Below are positions 40,399 to 52,984 of a stretch of DNA of 64,000 nt, one piece after another. Position 1 is the stretch's first letter; the number at the start of each line of letters is the position of its first letter. The stretch lies in NCBI GenBank assembly GCA_043228905.1, contig JBHGNT010000008.1, positions 8,680,001-8,744,000 on the forward strand. The letters run 5' to 3'. This DNA comes from Azolla caroliniana (lineage: Eukaryota; Polypodiophyta). The notes under the pieces were generated by a model, which ran no database searches, was not told the DNA's origin, and worked only from the letters and a program-made list of their open reading frames with translations. The position numbers and the translations under genes were made by a program.

Positions 40399-41325
40399 AT
40401 GTCGGATCTTACCGAGAGAATAAATCACCTCATGGAAGCCATGCATCAACTTCAACTTGAGAATGACAACCTTTGGGAATCATTACGGAAGCTTCAAGTT
40501 GGAACACCGATGGAACTCGAAGAAAAAAACAACTCTCCTCCTACATCAACAAATATTCTACCTATAGAGCCTGGTTCCTCATCTATGCTTTCTCTTACTC
40601 CTTCCCATCCCACTACAAGTTTGGAGCCCAATATTAGTTTACCTAACAAGTTCAATGGCACGAGGAAGCACTTCTGAGGGTTCATAAATCAGATCAAGCT
40701 TATTATCCAACTACAACCTCAACGGTATACGGGTGATTTTCATCAAGTTGGTCTCATCGGGACCCTTCTGTCCAGAGCTGCACAAGCCTGGTTTGCACCG
40801 TTGGTCGAAACTTCATCACCACTTCTACAAAATTTTCTTGCCTTTTTGGCAAAGTTTGAGACAACATTTGGGGATATGGACCGACGCCGAACTGCCATCA
40901 CCAAACTCTATTCATTACATCAAGGTATGCATCCGGTATCCGTTTATGCCTCTAAATTTAGACAATTAGCATGTGATGTTCAATGGGATGGCCAAGCTCT
41001 CTGCGACCATTTTCGTTGGGGCCTTCGAAGCGAGATTAAAAATTTACTACTCAACTTTCCGGAGCCTACGTCATTGTCGCAAGCAGTTAGTTGTGACAAT
41101 CGGTTGTTTGAGCTTCGTCAAGAGGAACAAGAAACTTCAAGGTGGAAACCCTCTTCGAGATCTTCTCCATCGTCATCATATGATGACCCTGTGTCGATGG
41201 AAATTGATCGAGCTCGCACCCCGCCACTCATCGAGGGTGAACGGAGGTATCGCCGAACCAACGGACTATGTTTATATTGTGGTGCATCCACCCATCTCAT
41301 TCATTTTGCCCAATCAAGAATAATC
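40399..41325 (+). pseudogene. Gypsy J gag
   Basis: From ATG 40399: LNLPNKFNGTRKHF-like start of the Gag domain, TGA at 40675, then open FINQIKLIIQLQPQRY, AAQAWFAPLVE, VYASKFRQLACDVQWD. The zinc knuckle is damaged: it begins CLYCGASTH, but the last Cys is in another frame. It matches H Gag along its length. Confidence 0.82.
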
Positions 41326-41326
41326 A

Positions 41327-42891
41327 ATGACAAATATCTACAAACAATACGACAAGACGGCCCCAACAACGGGAAAACGACGATGTCCAACTACAGTAGG
41401 AGCCATGTGGTTGGACAATCCGCATTCATGTCGCTCCCATAGTTCGGCTACATCGATAGAAGATTTCTCCTTTCCGGTAAGCATCCATTTCAAATCGATT
41501 TCAATTAGATCCTTAGCACTTCTAGATTCTGGGGCAACAATGTGTTTTATGGACAAAATGCTCGTTCTTAAACACAAATTCCCAGTTGTCCGATGTCCAA
41601 GCCAATCCAGTGGAGCAGTCACCGGAGCCACTGTCCCACTTATCTTACAGCTCAAGGACCACCAGGAGACCTTAATGTTTTATGTTATCACTTCATCATG
41701 ACATCCAGTCATCCTCGGTTTGTCTTGGCTTAAGGCACAAAATCCACTTGTTGATTGGTGCAATCACTCAATTACTTTCTACCAAACCAGCTCGGAGGTG
41801 CAAGCAATATCTCATGTTGTTGCATGCGCTCACCTTCCCATTAATGCAGGAATCAACTCCAAAGCGGATGCTCACATCCCAGTCACAACAAGGAAAATAG
41901 TGCATAGTGCCTCATCGAGCAATCCAATGAGGACAACTATTGACTCACTACCATCCAAGTATGAAGACTTCAAGGACGTATTTGAGAAAAAGAATGTTGA
42001 TCACTTGCTTGAGCATCGACGCTATGACTGTCTGATCGATCTGCAGGAAGGTGCCAGTCCTCCCTTTGGCCCAATTTATGGGTTGTCGGAACCAGAACTC
42101 CAGGCACTCCGAACATATCTCAACGAGAACCTTGAAAAGGGTTTTATTCAACCCTCAAAATCACCAACAGGAGCTCCTATTTTGTTCGTGAAAAAGAAAG
42201 ATGGATCTGTACGCCTCTGCGTCGACTATCGGGGTCTAAACAAGATTACTATTCACAACCGCTACCCACTGCCTCTCATCCCAGAGCTATTGGATCGACT
42301 CCGGACTGGGAAGATCTTCTACAAGATTGACCTACGAGTAGCATACAATCTAGTACGGATCAAACCTGGAGATGAATGGAAAACCGCCTTTAGAACGCAC
42401 TATGGACATTTCGAGTATAAGGTAATGCCCTTCGGCCTCACTAATGCTCCTGCAGTATTTCAGCATATGATGAATGACATATTCCGAGAATATCTAGATC
42501 ACTTTGTTGTGATCTATCTAGATGATATCTTGGTCTTCTCTTCGAACATCAAGGAGCATACTCGACATGTCAGGTTAATCCTCACCAAACTTCGCAAGCA
42601 CAGACTCTATGCTAAAACTGAAAAATGTGAATTTGATCGTACTTCTGTAGGGTTTCTTGGGTATGTCATTTCGACACAGGGAATCACAATGGACACACAG
42701 AAAGTCAAGACTATCCAAGAGTGCGTTGTCCCAACTCGGGTACGAGATGTGCAACCATTCCTTGGTTTTGCCAATTTTTATCGTCGCTTCATCAAAGAAT
42801 TCTCAGTGATCGCACAACCTCTCATTTCTCTTACCCGCAAGGATGCTACTTTCGAATGGACAACAGATGCCCAAAACGCGTATGACTTGCT
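41327..42891 (+). pseudogene. Gypsy J protease and reverse transcriptase
   Basis: Protease LALLDSGATMCFMDK, a TGA at 41699 followed by HPVILGLSWLKAQNP, then a 394-codon open frame with RT (KKKDGSVRLCVDYRGLNK, MPFGLTNAPAVFQHM, YLDDILVFS, GFLGYVIST). RT itself looks intact. The frame is cut at 42891 by the LTR of K. Confidence 0.88.
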
Positions 42892-43330
42892 TGTTACCGC
42901 TTAGGAACACGGTCTGCGGTCAGTCCTTCGACCTAGACCTCCAAGTGGTTGTCGAACAACGAATAGGTGTCTATGCGTAATGCGTAGGGGAATGTTCCCT
43001 GTAACCTATCAGCGTATAAGGGAGACGGCTACAAACGACTCCTTAGCAATGGTTACACTTATGTTCTTACATGCTCAAGTATTCCAGACATACAGTAGAT
43101 TAGTTGTAGCTATACACAGACTTTCAAAGAAGATAGAATTCTTATTATGATACGTTCCTTTACATTCCAAAATTACACACACCTCTATCAGAGGTTTTCT
43201 ACCCTTTATATATGCATGGTCTATTTAGCCATTCACGCTTCCTGCGTGAACCGTTACATGCGTTATATGATCTTATATTATTTCTTATTCCTACGCTCTT
43301 GTCCGTCGGTTACTATTCCGGCGGACAACA
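42892..43330 (-). repeat. 3' LTR of gypsy K (439 bp)
   Basis: Plus strand TGTTACCGC ... GGACAACA, matching 62186-62622 with scattered differences, many of them C/T. Confidence 0.92.
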
Positions 43331-43355
43331 CCTGGCACGCCTGTGGGACAGTGCC
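43331..43355 (-). promoter_or_regulatory. Sequence next to the K 3' LTR, shared with the B2 LTR flank
   Basis: Plus strand CCTGGCACGCCTGTGGGACA and on. About 22 of 25 positions match 14256-14280, which also abuts an LTR end. It sits where the plus-strand primer should be, although it is not strongly purine-rich. Confidence 0.45.
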
Positions 43356-43377
43356 CTGGCACGTCGGACCCATCCCG

Positions 43378-45922
43378 TTAATCTTCTTCCAAAATGGCCC
43401 GGATGTTTGGCTCTGTTGTGGTGTCCACGTCTGGAGGCGACATAGGGCCCGTAGGTGCATCATGGTGGGGCTCCCCTATTTGGTCGGAATGGTTTCTCCC
43501 AGTGTCGCAGTCGTCGTGTGTGGTCGGTTCGGGTACGGTGGGCTCTTCTTGAGCTAGTGGGTTGGGCTCCGCCGTCGTTGTGCTTGCGGTCGGTCGCGGC
43601 TCTGTCTCAATCGTTACTTCCTCCGTAGTGTCGGCCATCTTTGTACGTTCCAGGGACTGGGGCTGCGATTCCGCCTAGCCCACACCGTTCTCCGTGTGGT
43701 CCGATGATAGCGTGGGCTCGTGCAGATGAACCTCCTCTTGGGTAGTGGTTTCATTTTCTGGTACTATGGGGGACTCCGCTCGTCGGTCCACGTTGTTCAC
43801 CGTCGTTGTAATTTCTGGTGATCTGGCCTGAGGTTCCTGTTCTTCGGTCGTGCCCGGAATTGGCGTCGCGCAGGATTCCTCATTTGTTCACGTGTTGCCG
43901 GTTTGTGTGATCTGGTGAAATAGCTCCTCCTGGCTTTCACCAAAATCGTCTAAGAGTTGCGCGAGTTCTTCGGAGTGTTGGTCCGCTAGCGCACGATAGT
44001 CTTGCGCTAGGTCCTCTCGTACTGCCGCAATGCTCTTGTCATTTAGTTTATAGAAACCTCGGCCATCTTTTCGCCGATTCTCCCAGTCCGCACGATACGC
44101 GTGCAATTCCGTTGCCTGGGTTGCCCACGCCATCCATCCTTTGTCCAGCACCGTTTTCAATTGCGTTGTGAACCTCTCCCAATTTGTTTGGAGAAGGATA
44201 CGCACGTTTTCTGTGATGGCCTGGCAACAGTTGCGTGCATCCTCCATTGACTTCTAGAGGTTTGCAATTTCTTGTTGTTTAACCACCGCCGCTTCTTCGT
44301 ACGTGGCCTTCAGGCCCGCCCATAACTGGGATTCCTTTGCATGTTGTTCTTCTAATTTCCCCATTTCATTGTTTAGGCGGATTTCGAGTTGATGCCTTCT
44401 TTCCTTTTCGACCACTAGTTGCTCGTTGAACCATACCTTCTTTTTCTCTAATAAGGCCCGAAGTCCTACGATTGCCGCCTCCGATTTCTTCGCTTCATCC
44501 TGTAATTGGGTGTTTTCGTCTTTTGTCCGGATGTACTGAGCTACCTCCGTAGCAAGTTTGTCTTCAAGGATTTTTACTGCCTTCTGGTCGTTAGCCCATA
44601 TCTCCATTTCTCTGTCTGAGGATTGGCGCAGTTCAGCTCGAAGGCGGTCAATTTCTGATTCCACAAGTTGCACGGCCCTTTTTGCTTTCGAGGCGATGGC
44701 GGTCTGAGCCTCAATTTCTTCCTTCAAAGAGTCGATGGCGTGGTTTGGTGGCGGAGTTGTGTGTTGCGCCGTAGTCGCGTTAGCTTCCAACTCCGCGATG
44801 CGTTTGTTGGCTTTTTGCAGTTCGGCTTGGGTCATTTTCACCTTCTTCCAGACATTCTTATTTTTAATGGCCATCTCCTTGGCGCCCGGCTGACCTTTGC
44901 CAGTTCCCTATGGATTTCGACTAGGTCCGTATTTAATGGGGGTAGCTCCATCCCTACTCGGCGTACCCCGGCGTTCCTCTATCTGCTGACCCTGGCTAGC
45001 CAGTCCTCAACGTCGCTCTCCGTCGTTTGTGTCAAGGCGCGCTCGATCATCTGGCACTCTGCGTGCTCCTCGGCCATTCATTGGGAGACTTTTATCTATT
45101 GTGTTGCCAGGAATTCCATGATCTCAAAAAAGGTTCCGAATTGTAAGAGGGCGCTGAACTCATGGGTCGTATCCAGGATATCTGGATATGCCAACTCATG
45201 GGTCGTAATGATCGGTCGTGGCTCTTGGATGATTTTGAAAGTGGTATTGTGCTCCGTAGCTGTGGAGCCATCGCCGTCAGTCGTTGTTTCTACCACCGTG
45301 GGGACGTCTTTGACCAATCCCCACCCATCTTTCCTGTCCAATCTACATCGTTTTGGTCTAGGGCTATCCTGCCATGTTTCGGTGTCGGGCTCTGGGGTTG
45401 CTGCCACGGAACGTGTCGGCTGTTCCTCTTGCGTTGCCCGTGTGTTTGGCTAGGCGGGAGGTGTTGTCCGCGTGTCTGGCTGGGCGGGTCGGAGGAGGAG
45501 TATGGCCCGAAATATCGTTGCAGTGCCTCTACAAGAGGGATTTCGAAATGCCTTTCGCCTAGGGAGGACAGGTCCAACTTTTTCTGGATGGAAGAGTTGG
45601 TGACCGTGTCGATGTTCAGTTTCCTAGCGATGTCCATGGCATCCGGGTGTGGGGGTGCCTCTGCGACCCGGATGTACCCGTCCAGGCGTTTCTCCACGAG
45701 CCATCAACGTAAGGCAGTAGAGATGAAGATCAGCATCGCCAGAGTAGGTTCGTGGGAAGGAGACTGGTGGTTGCGGTGGGTTGAAGCTCTGTGATAGGAT
45801 GGAGGAGAAGGTGAGGGGGAGCGATGGGAGCGCTGATAGTTAGAAGGTGGGTTTCTGTTTTGTGCAGAAGATCTTCTATTTCCTTCTTTTTGTGGCTTAG
45901 GGTTCATTGGGCGGTGAGCCAT
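43378..45922 (-). pseudogene. Extra ORF of gypsy K after pol, coiled-coil protein
   Basis: On the pol strand, from ATG 45922 to TGA near 43378, about 840 codons in pieces broken by roughly half a dozen stops and frameshifts. Parts: basic, Pro/Ser/Arg-rich N-terminus; a segment with DAMDIARKLNIDTV and ERHFEIPLVEALQRYFGP; a long coiled coil (44254-44874, for example QAELQKANKRIAELEA and KILEDKLATEVAQYI); a helical segment with LQTNWERFTTQLKTVLDKGW; and an acidic Thr/Glu/Pro-rich tail. No signal peptide or membrane helix, so it is not a classical envelope protein. I do not recognise the family. Confidence 0.65.
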
Positions 45923-45988
45923 CGTGGTGCCGCGTGTTCTTGAACTAGGAGTCTGTGCATGCATTTAGTCCTTTTAATAGTCGCTATC

Positions 45989-46036
45989 TTCTCCTCTTCT
46001 TCTTCTTCTTCTTCTTCTTCTTCTTCTTCTTCTTCT
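45989..46036. repeat. CTT microsatellite
   Basis: About 16 trinucleotide units on the plus strand, between the end of pol and the extra ORF of K. Confidence 0.9.
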
Positions 46037-46176
46037 TTTTCTTTTTTTCGTAACGGTTATATACAGCCTATTTTTACATTATGGTACAAGTGGGGCCGCC
46101 TATTTACGCCGCGGGTTCTCCGGCTTTGTCCTGTTTGGCGGTGAATGGGTTAGGTGGCGTAGAGCCCAGGCAAGGT

Positions 46177-47838
46177 TTAAGGCGAAACCCATTCACCTTT
46201 TGTCGTACTACTTCCCCGGCCAGCGTACCTAGTTGGAATGTGCCCTATTCCGCTCCAATTATCTAGTATGGGCCGGTCCAGCGGAAGCCTAACTTCCCTG
46301 GCATATGGCATGCGGGTTTGGAAAACCAGCACCGCCCGACCGACGGCGAACTCCTTTTCTCTTGCGTTCCGATGTCGATCCACAAACGCTTTACGCCGTC
46401 GTTGTTCCTGCTCCAACACAGCCATGTTGTGTATGCGTTTTTCCCCAAGTTCAAGTAGCTGGTGGAGCCATACCTCCTCCGACTTGGCTTTCGATAGTCA
46501 GTCCCATACCTGAATTCGCAAACTGGGTACCTAAAATTCGACTGGCATCACAGCCTCCAGCCCAAACGCTAGTCGAAATGGTTTTGACTGTATGCTTGTT
46601 TTGTAGCTAGTTCTATACGCCCATAACGCACTCTGTAATTTGGTATCCCGGTCCGTTCTATTTTCATTGACGATTTTCTTCAAGATGGTCTACAACGTCT
46701 TGTTGGTGGATTCCGCTAACCCATTCGCTTGTGGATAATATGGTGTACTCTTTTTATGGACTACGGCATAATTATTTGTTAGTTCCCAAACCACCGTATT
46801 GAGAAAGTGACTCCCTTGGTCACTGATGAGCTCGATCGGACAGCCGAACCGGCACCATATGTGCTCGTAAAGGAATCTGGCTGTGACGGTTGTTGTATTT
46901 TCACGTAGTGCCTTTGCTTCTACCCACTTGGTGCAATAATCCGTAACTACCAATATGTATTTATTGCCCATACGGGCTGCCGCCGGTGTGAAGGGGCCCA
47001 CAAAATCCAATCCCCACTTTTGGAAGGGGTCTAGCGGTAATACGGGTTGGTGTGGCATCCTTGCGCCCTCCGCGGGCTGGCCCATCCGTTGACACAAATC
47101 ACACTTTCTACAATATTCGGATGCGTCCTTTTGCGTTGTTGGCAACCATAAGCCCGCCTACCATACTTTCTAGGCTGTAACATCGCCTGCGTAATGGCCA
47201 CCTGCCGTGCCGCAGTGCGCCTCCCGTAAAACTGCTTCCTTCTCATCCTGACGTACCCCACGTTGCCAAATGTCGTCACTTCCTTTGTGATATAAAACTC
47301 CTTCTATGAGGCAGAAGTGACGGCTTCGAACGGCTAGTTGTTTCTTCTCGTCCATGCGTAATTGTGCTGGAGGCAGTCCCATAGTCAAAAAGTACGTCAT
47401 TTCCATAAGCCACCGGTCCGGAAAGGTCGATTCCGTTCTTTCTGCTAGTGCTGCTACCCGCAGGATGTCGGCGTCCGGAAAATCGTCGTCATCTTTCTGT
47501 ACTATTTCTTCATTCTCAAGTCTGCTCAAAAAATCTACCACTGTGTGTTGCGCCCCTGGTCGGTGCTGGATTACGAAATCGAATTCTTGGAGCAGCAGCA
47601 TCCATCGCGCTAATTTCCCTGTCAAGGCTTGTGTCTCCACCAAATACAGCAGCGCCGAATGATCCACGTGGAACGTGAATTTCCTCCCTAGTAAATAATG
47701 CCGGAATTTATTAATGCTATAGATCATCCCTAGCGCCTCCCGCTCCATTGTGGAATAATTACGCTCTGCTGTTGATAATTTACGACTAGCGTAGTACACT
47801 AGCCGGTACCAGTTTGGTTCGATGAGCTGCATTAGTGC
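46177..47838 (-). pseudogene. Gypsy K RNase H and integrase
   Basis: Begins where transposon L interrupts (ALMQLIEPNWYR), with RNase H (YYASRKLSTAERNYSTMERE, FHVDHSALLYL), then the integrase zinc finger (HCGTAGGHYAGD ... CRKCDLCQRMGQP) with two TAG stops that replace expected Gln codons (about 47172 and 47160), and the core with DDE positions (GLDFVGPF, LISDQGSHF, PQANGLAESTNKTL). A frame change follows, and the C-terminal part ends at 46177. Confidence 0.85.
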
Positions 47839-47842
47839 ACTT

Positions 47843-47867
47843 GGGTGAAAGCATGCGAGTGGAAACA
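47843..47867 (+). repeat. Left terminal inverted repeat of transposon L
   Basis: GGGTGAAAGCATGCGAGTGG and five more bases. Reverse complement of the right end with one mismatch. Copies of AGCTAATTAGCTA follow at once. Confidence 0.9.
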
Positions 47868-48189
47868 ATTAGCTATGTCCTTGACATAGCTAATTAGCTA
47901 TGCAAAAAGCTACCATTGATAAATAGTCATTTTAGTAAAAAGCCATCATTAATAAATTAAGTATGCAAAAAACTACCATTGAAAATACTACAGTGTTTTA
48001 ATTACATATGTAAATGAATGCCATAAATGTGCAACATAAATTGATGTGTGCACCATAAATGTGTACCATAAATTATATATCGAATTCCTAGGTCCATTAT
48101 GCATGATCCTTTGCCACATCACGTAGGCCATCTCTAGTTGAGTACTGTGGGTTAGTTGCTACCACTGTTGCTAAACCCTATCGAGTCCA
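47868..48189. other. Left subterminal region of transposon L
   Basis: AT-rich, no gene. It contains TAGCTAATTAGCTATG and short direct repeats of the AAGCTACCATTGATAAAT and CCATAAATGTG types, possible transposase-binding sequence. Confidence 0.5.
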
Positions 48190-48194
48190 CCTGC

Positions 48195-48850
48195 CACCAC
48201 TCTACACTGAGGGGCCGCTACTATGCGTTCCAAGCATCATCAAAGAGCTGCTCAATCTGACGGGGTTCTCTTCTCTGTGACACTCTACACTCAGGGGCCA
48301 TTACTGTGCATTCCAAGCATCATCAAAGAGCTGTTCAATCTGACGGGGTTCTCTTCTCTGTGCCACTCTACACTCAGGGGCCGCTATTGTGCGTTCCAAG
48401 CATCATCAAAGAGTTGTTCAATCTTATAGGGTTCTCTTCTCTGTGCCACTCTACACTCAGGGGCCACTACTATGCGTTCCAAGCATCATCAAAGAGTTGT
48501 TCAATCTTACGGGGTTCTCTTCTTTGCGCCACTCTACACTCGGGGGCCGCTACTGTGCGTTCCAAGCATCATCAAAGAGTTGTTCAATCTGACGGGGTTC
48601 TCTTCTCTTTGCCACTCTACACTCAGGGGCCGCTACTGTGCGTTCCAAGCATCATCAAAGAGCTATTCAATCTGACGGGGTTCTCTTCTCTGTGCCACTC
48701 TCACTCAGGGGCCGCTACTGTGCGTTCCAAGTATCATTGGTAATTGTTCAATCTGACGGGGTTCTCTTCTCTGTGCCACTCTACTCTCAGGTGCCTTCTA
48801 TGTGCGTTCCAAGCCTCATCGGTAACTGTTCAATCTGACGGGATTCTCTC
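48195..48850. repeat. Tandem repeat with an 83-bp period
   Basis: About eight units of the form CACTCTACACTCAGGGGCCG ... AGCATCATCAAAGAG ... CTGACGGGGTTCTCTTCTCT, spaced 83 bases, the last ones shorter and diverged. Because 83 is not a multiple of three, the overlapping open frames here are not a protein. Degenerate units continue to about 49030. It lies upstream of the transposase. Confidence 0.9.
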
Positions 48851-49182
48851 CTCCATTGCCATCATTCTATACTCAGTTGCCGCTACTGTCCAGTCCCGGA
48901 TTGCTTCCACATTTCGATTTGACGGAGTTCACTCATCCAACGGTAACATTCTACACTCAGTTGTCGCCATTGGTCGGTCTTGGATTGCCTCCTCAACGGT
49001 TTGATCCAACGGAGTGAAATCCTCTACTGTTCGGTCTTGGATTGCAATAACTTTTCTGTCTATTGATTATCTTGTGTATTGTTGTGTCTAATCTTGTGTA
49101 TTGTGGAATATTTTTGTGTATTGTTGTTGCCCATAGCCATCTTTAATACTTGTTTTTTTTTCTAGAAATTTAGGGTTTTAAC

Positions 49183-52100
49183 ATGTCCAGCCAAATGGAA
49201 GGGGAAGAAGGGTGTTTAGAATTACCCCTCAATGATCATAAGGATAGGGATGATGCTATCAGGACACAACAAGCCATACGAAACTATTGGGCAGAAAAAA
49301 AAGGAAACATCGCCAATTGTTGAAGGATACGAAAGCCACACTCAGTAAAGGTAAGGATAGTTTAGCTGAGAATGTAAGTAATGCGACTACCATCATAGAG
49401 AGAAAGGTTGTAGACTATTTCAATGTTCAAACCAAGCACATCAGCAATGAAGAAAAGAAGGTAGTACTTTATGGAATATGTAATGATCCATCGATAAAGG
49501 ACTTAGTTGATTGTGATGGTCTTAATGCAAACATATCATCTATTTTAGTAAATAATCTTCGTAATAGTTTCGTATCCATGAGCAGGTCAGAAGATGATCT
49601 TGTCTTAAAAAGGTCTAGTCTAATGATGTTACTTAATAGTGATGTTGACGATATAAACATCAGTGAGCTATCTAAGGTAATCGGTGTTAGTAGAAAAACA
49701 GTGTACAATACAATGAACCGTATAATTTCCTCGGGTGAAGGAACTAGTCTACTAAAGCTAACTACAAGATGTAAGCCAATGACACCCATAACATTTGAAA
49801 TCAAGGATGTAATCACAATGTTTTGGACTAATGAGAGTAGGGTTTCACCCAATAAAAAGGATTTATGCAGGAAACGTGTTGGAAGAAATCAATACGAGGA
49901 CCATCCCATTCATCTTCTTGATGTACCTCAGGTATTTACATTTATCTCAACATTTGTTTTGACTCTACACGGAAAGTTAATTAGCTCAGTTAGCAGAAAA
50001 GCTAATTAGCTTATCAGTTACATTTACCTCAATTAGCTACTAGGATAGCTACTACATAGGTAACTGGCTACCCTCAATAGCTACTACCATGATAGCTAAT
50101 TAGCTATTCTCAATAGCTAATTTAGGTACTACCAGATAATTAGCTGTACTGGTAGCTAGTTAGCTATTTCGTTATTACCAGCTAATTAGCTACTAGGAAA
50201 GCTAATTAGCTACCATGATAGCTAATTAGCTACTAGGATAGCTACTACATAGGTAACTAGCTACTCTCAATAGCTACTACCATGATAGCTAATTAGCTAT
50301 TCTCAATAGCTAATTTAGGTACTACTAGATAATTAGTTGTACTGGTAGCTAGTTAGCTATCATGGTAGCTAGTTAGCTATTTCGTTATTACCAACTAATT
50401 AGCTACTAGACCAGCTAAATAGCTACCATGATAGTTAATTAGCTACTAGACTAGCTAATTAGCTACTAGACCAGCTAATTAGCTACTAGACCAGCTAATT
50501 AGCTACCATGATAGCTAATTAGTTACTAGGATAGCTAATTAGCCACCATGATAGCTAATTAGCTATTAGACCCGCTAATTAGCTACCATGATAGCTAATT
50601 AGCTACTACGACAGCTAATTAGCTACCATGATAGATAATTAGCTACTAGGACAGCTAATTAGCTACCATGATAGCTAATTAGCACTAGAATAGCTAATAA
50701 GCTACTAGAATAGCTAATTAGCTACTAGAATAGCTAATTAGCTACTAGGATAGTTAGCTAGTTACGAGAATAACTAATTCCCCTTTATTACGCAGGTCGA
50801 TTTATTTACTAGGTTCAAACGAATGCATCCAACTATCAAAGTTCAACTACAAACATTCGAGTCTCTTAAGACACACTTTGTGAGACGCTTAAAGGATCGA
50901 TACACATGTTGTTGCATTTACCATGTACAGATGGGTTTTCTGAAGGACTCTGTTAATCTACTACGTCACCATAGCGCATCCCTAACTAATACAGTTTGCA
51001 CATGTGGGTGCCCAATTTGTTGATCAAGCCCGCAAGAGGAGTGTAAATCATCTGAGCACGTTATCTCTTCCATGAGTTATTTATTAGATTCAATATTGTG
51101 TCCGAGAGAAACTGACGCTATCTTCCATATTCATAAATGTGTCATGGGTTTATGTCAAGATTGTGGCCCTACTAGATTTAGGTGGTGTCCAAATGAATTG
51201 AGTAGTGAAATATTGATCTCTGTGAAGTTCTTTGAGTCAGTGAACACCAATTTCGAAGGAAAGGTGTGTAAAAGAAAGGATCTAGTTCGGAAGATGCTTA
51301 AACCAAGGGATTTGGTGTCTCTGTTTGTAGTATCTCTAGGAAAGTTCATTAAACACAACTTCATTTATTCATGGCAGGCCCATCAGTTTAAGACTTGCAT
51401 ATCTGATTTCCCAAATGATGTAGTAGTCTCAGTAGTAGATTTCGCAGAGAATTATACTTTCAAGCAGCAGAATGAAATTCAATTTATGCATTGGTGTTCA
51501 GTTCAGGTAACCATTTTTGTGCACATAACATATTTTCGAGTTTCAGGTGATGTTAAAAAAGTAATTCATTTCTTTATTTCCGATGATAAGAAGCATGATA
51601 CCTTGTTCGTCCAACACTGTTTTAAGTTACATTGGCAGTGGTTATTAGCTCAACGTTTGGAGCTTACTCAACATTGGGTCTGGTCTGACGGAGCTGCATC
51701 ACAATTCAAGGCTCGACGTCCATTTTATTTTGTGGGGAGGTATCCTGCTATAACAGGTTTGGAGATGAGATGGAATTTTTTTGGGTCTGGCCATGGTAAA
51801 GGTGAACATGATGGTGCAGGGGCTGTTATAAAGCAGGCACTTACCCATGAACAACTAAAGACAGATGGTGTGCACATGAATTGTGCATCACATGTAGTTG
51901 AATTTTTAAGAACAAATATGTCAACGAGTGCCACAGGTGTTTATTCCTCGCAAGTCCGAGATATCAAACGTGAATTTTGGGAAGTGAAGATAGATGAAGT
52001 AAATAGGGAGAAGACCTGGGAGTGCCAAGGAATTCCCGAATTGCGATCTCTGCATGTTGTTCGCGGTTATTCCAGGTTGGATGGTCATTGTATTGCGGTT

Positions 52101-52637
52101 AGAGAATTGACTTGTTTTTGCTTCCATTGTGTGCAGGGAAATTGGAGATATTGTCTAAACAAAGCATACATTCAGAATTGGGAGTATCACACTCTGAATG
52201 ATAAGGAAGCAGTTGATGGAGAAACAGGGCAGAATGCTGACTTCACATATGAGGGACTTGGAGATACTTTGAGTGATGTCCTGAATGTTGGGGATAACTT
52301 CGTTGTAAATGCTGAAGAAGGCAATTCAGAGGGTGCTGATTTCTATATATTAAAGTGCACGGTTAGTAAACAATGTGCAAGGCAGAATATTGTAGATGCA
52401 TGGGGAAATTTTGTATCTGCCGGGACATTCTACATCGAAGGCATTTTTTATGCAAAACTAGATGACTACGAATATGTGTACAGGCTGTTAGAAGACAAAC
52501 CAGTGGCGTACATGTACTCTCATTTGGTCAGGTGCATCAACGTCCCAATGTCAGAATACAATAGCTGCTCAGGTTTATACACCGTTGGTGCTAATGTGTA
52601 TGAATGTATTTACAATAGTATGCCATGGAATTTGTAG
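49183..52637 (+). pseudogene. Sola-like transposase, two exons, with a frameshift and one stop
   Basis: Exon 1 runs from ATG 49183 to 49931; the A8 run at 49295-49302 shifts the frame by one base near residue 38. An 864-bp intron (49932-50795, CAG|GT ... CAG|GT) is in phase 0. Exon 2 runs 50796-52637 with a TGA at 51021. The protein has a helix-turn-helix-like segment (VIGVSRKTVYNTMNRI), Cys/His clusters (CTCGCPIC, KCVMGLCQDCG), and a core with three acidic motifs: VVDFAENYTF, VWSDGAASQFKAR and GHGKGEHDGAGA. The last two are what I remember from Sola-type transposases. A beta-rich C-terminal domain follows. The two lesions may be recent; without them about 860 residues would be encoded. Confidence 0.72.
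49975..50775. repeat. Palindrome array in the transposase intron
   Basis: Dozens of copies of (T)AGCTAATTAGCTA separated by short variable spacers such as CTACCATGAT and CTACTAGGAT. TAGCTAATTAGCTA is a perfect 14-bp palindrome. The array fills nearly the whole intron. Confidence 0.92.
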
Positions 52638-52756
52638 CTACAAGTAGCACTTACCATGTTCTCTTGTAAAACAAACATGTATTTCGCGAAAACAGTTAAA
52701 TAAATTCGTTTGGAATCAATTTCTTGTATACAGTTTGCTTTCTGTGCTTCTTTCTC

Positions 52757-52762
52757 AATAAA
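52757..52762 (+). terminator. Polyadenylation signal of the transposase gene
   Basis: AATAAA about 120 bases after the transposase stop codon. Confidence 0.55.
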
Positions 52763-52984
52763 ATCATGTCTTTTTTGTTAAGTTTTAAGTTATAAGTTAT
52801 AGCGAAATAGTCATCAATAGCTAATTAGTTGTACAAATGCAACTAATTAGCTGTCAATAGCTAAATAGTCATCAATAGCATGAAATCAACAATCTGCAAC
52901 ATATTCCTCAAATTACACAGTAGATAAGTACAATGGGAACAAGTAATTAAATTCTTCATTGAATAATGTCATCTCTTTACATAT

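Noticed and set aside
43378-45922. Envelope gene making K an endogenous retrovirus
   Set aside because: The position fits, but there is no signal peptide, membrane helix or glycoprotein-like cysteine pattern; the product is mainly coiled coil.
48223-48838. Overlapping open frames starting every 83 bases
   Set aside because: They follow from the 83-bp tandem repeat. The period is not a multiple of three, so no repeated protein is encoded.
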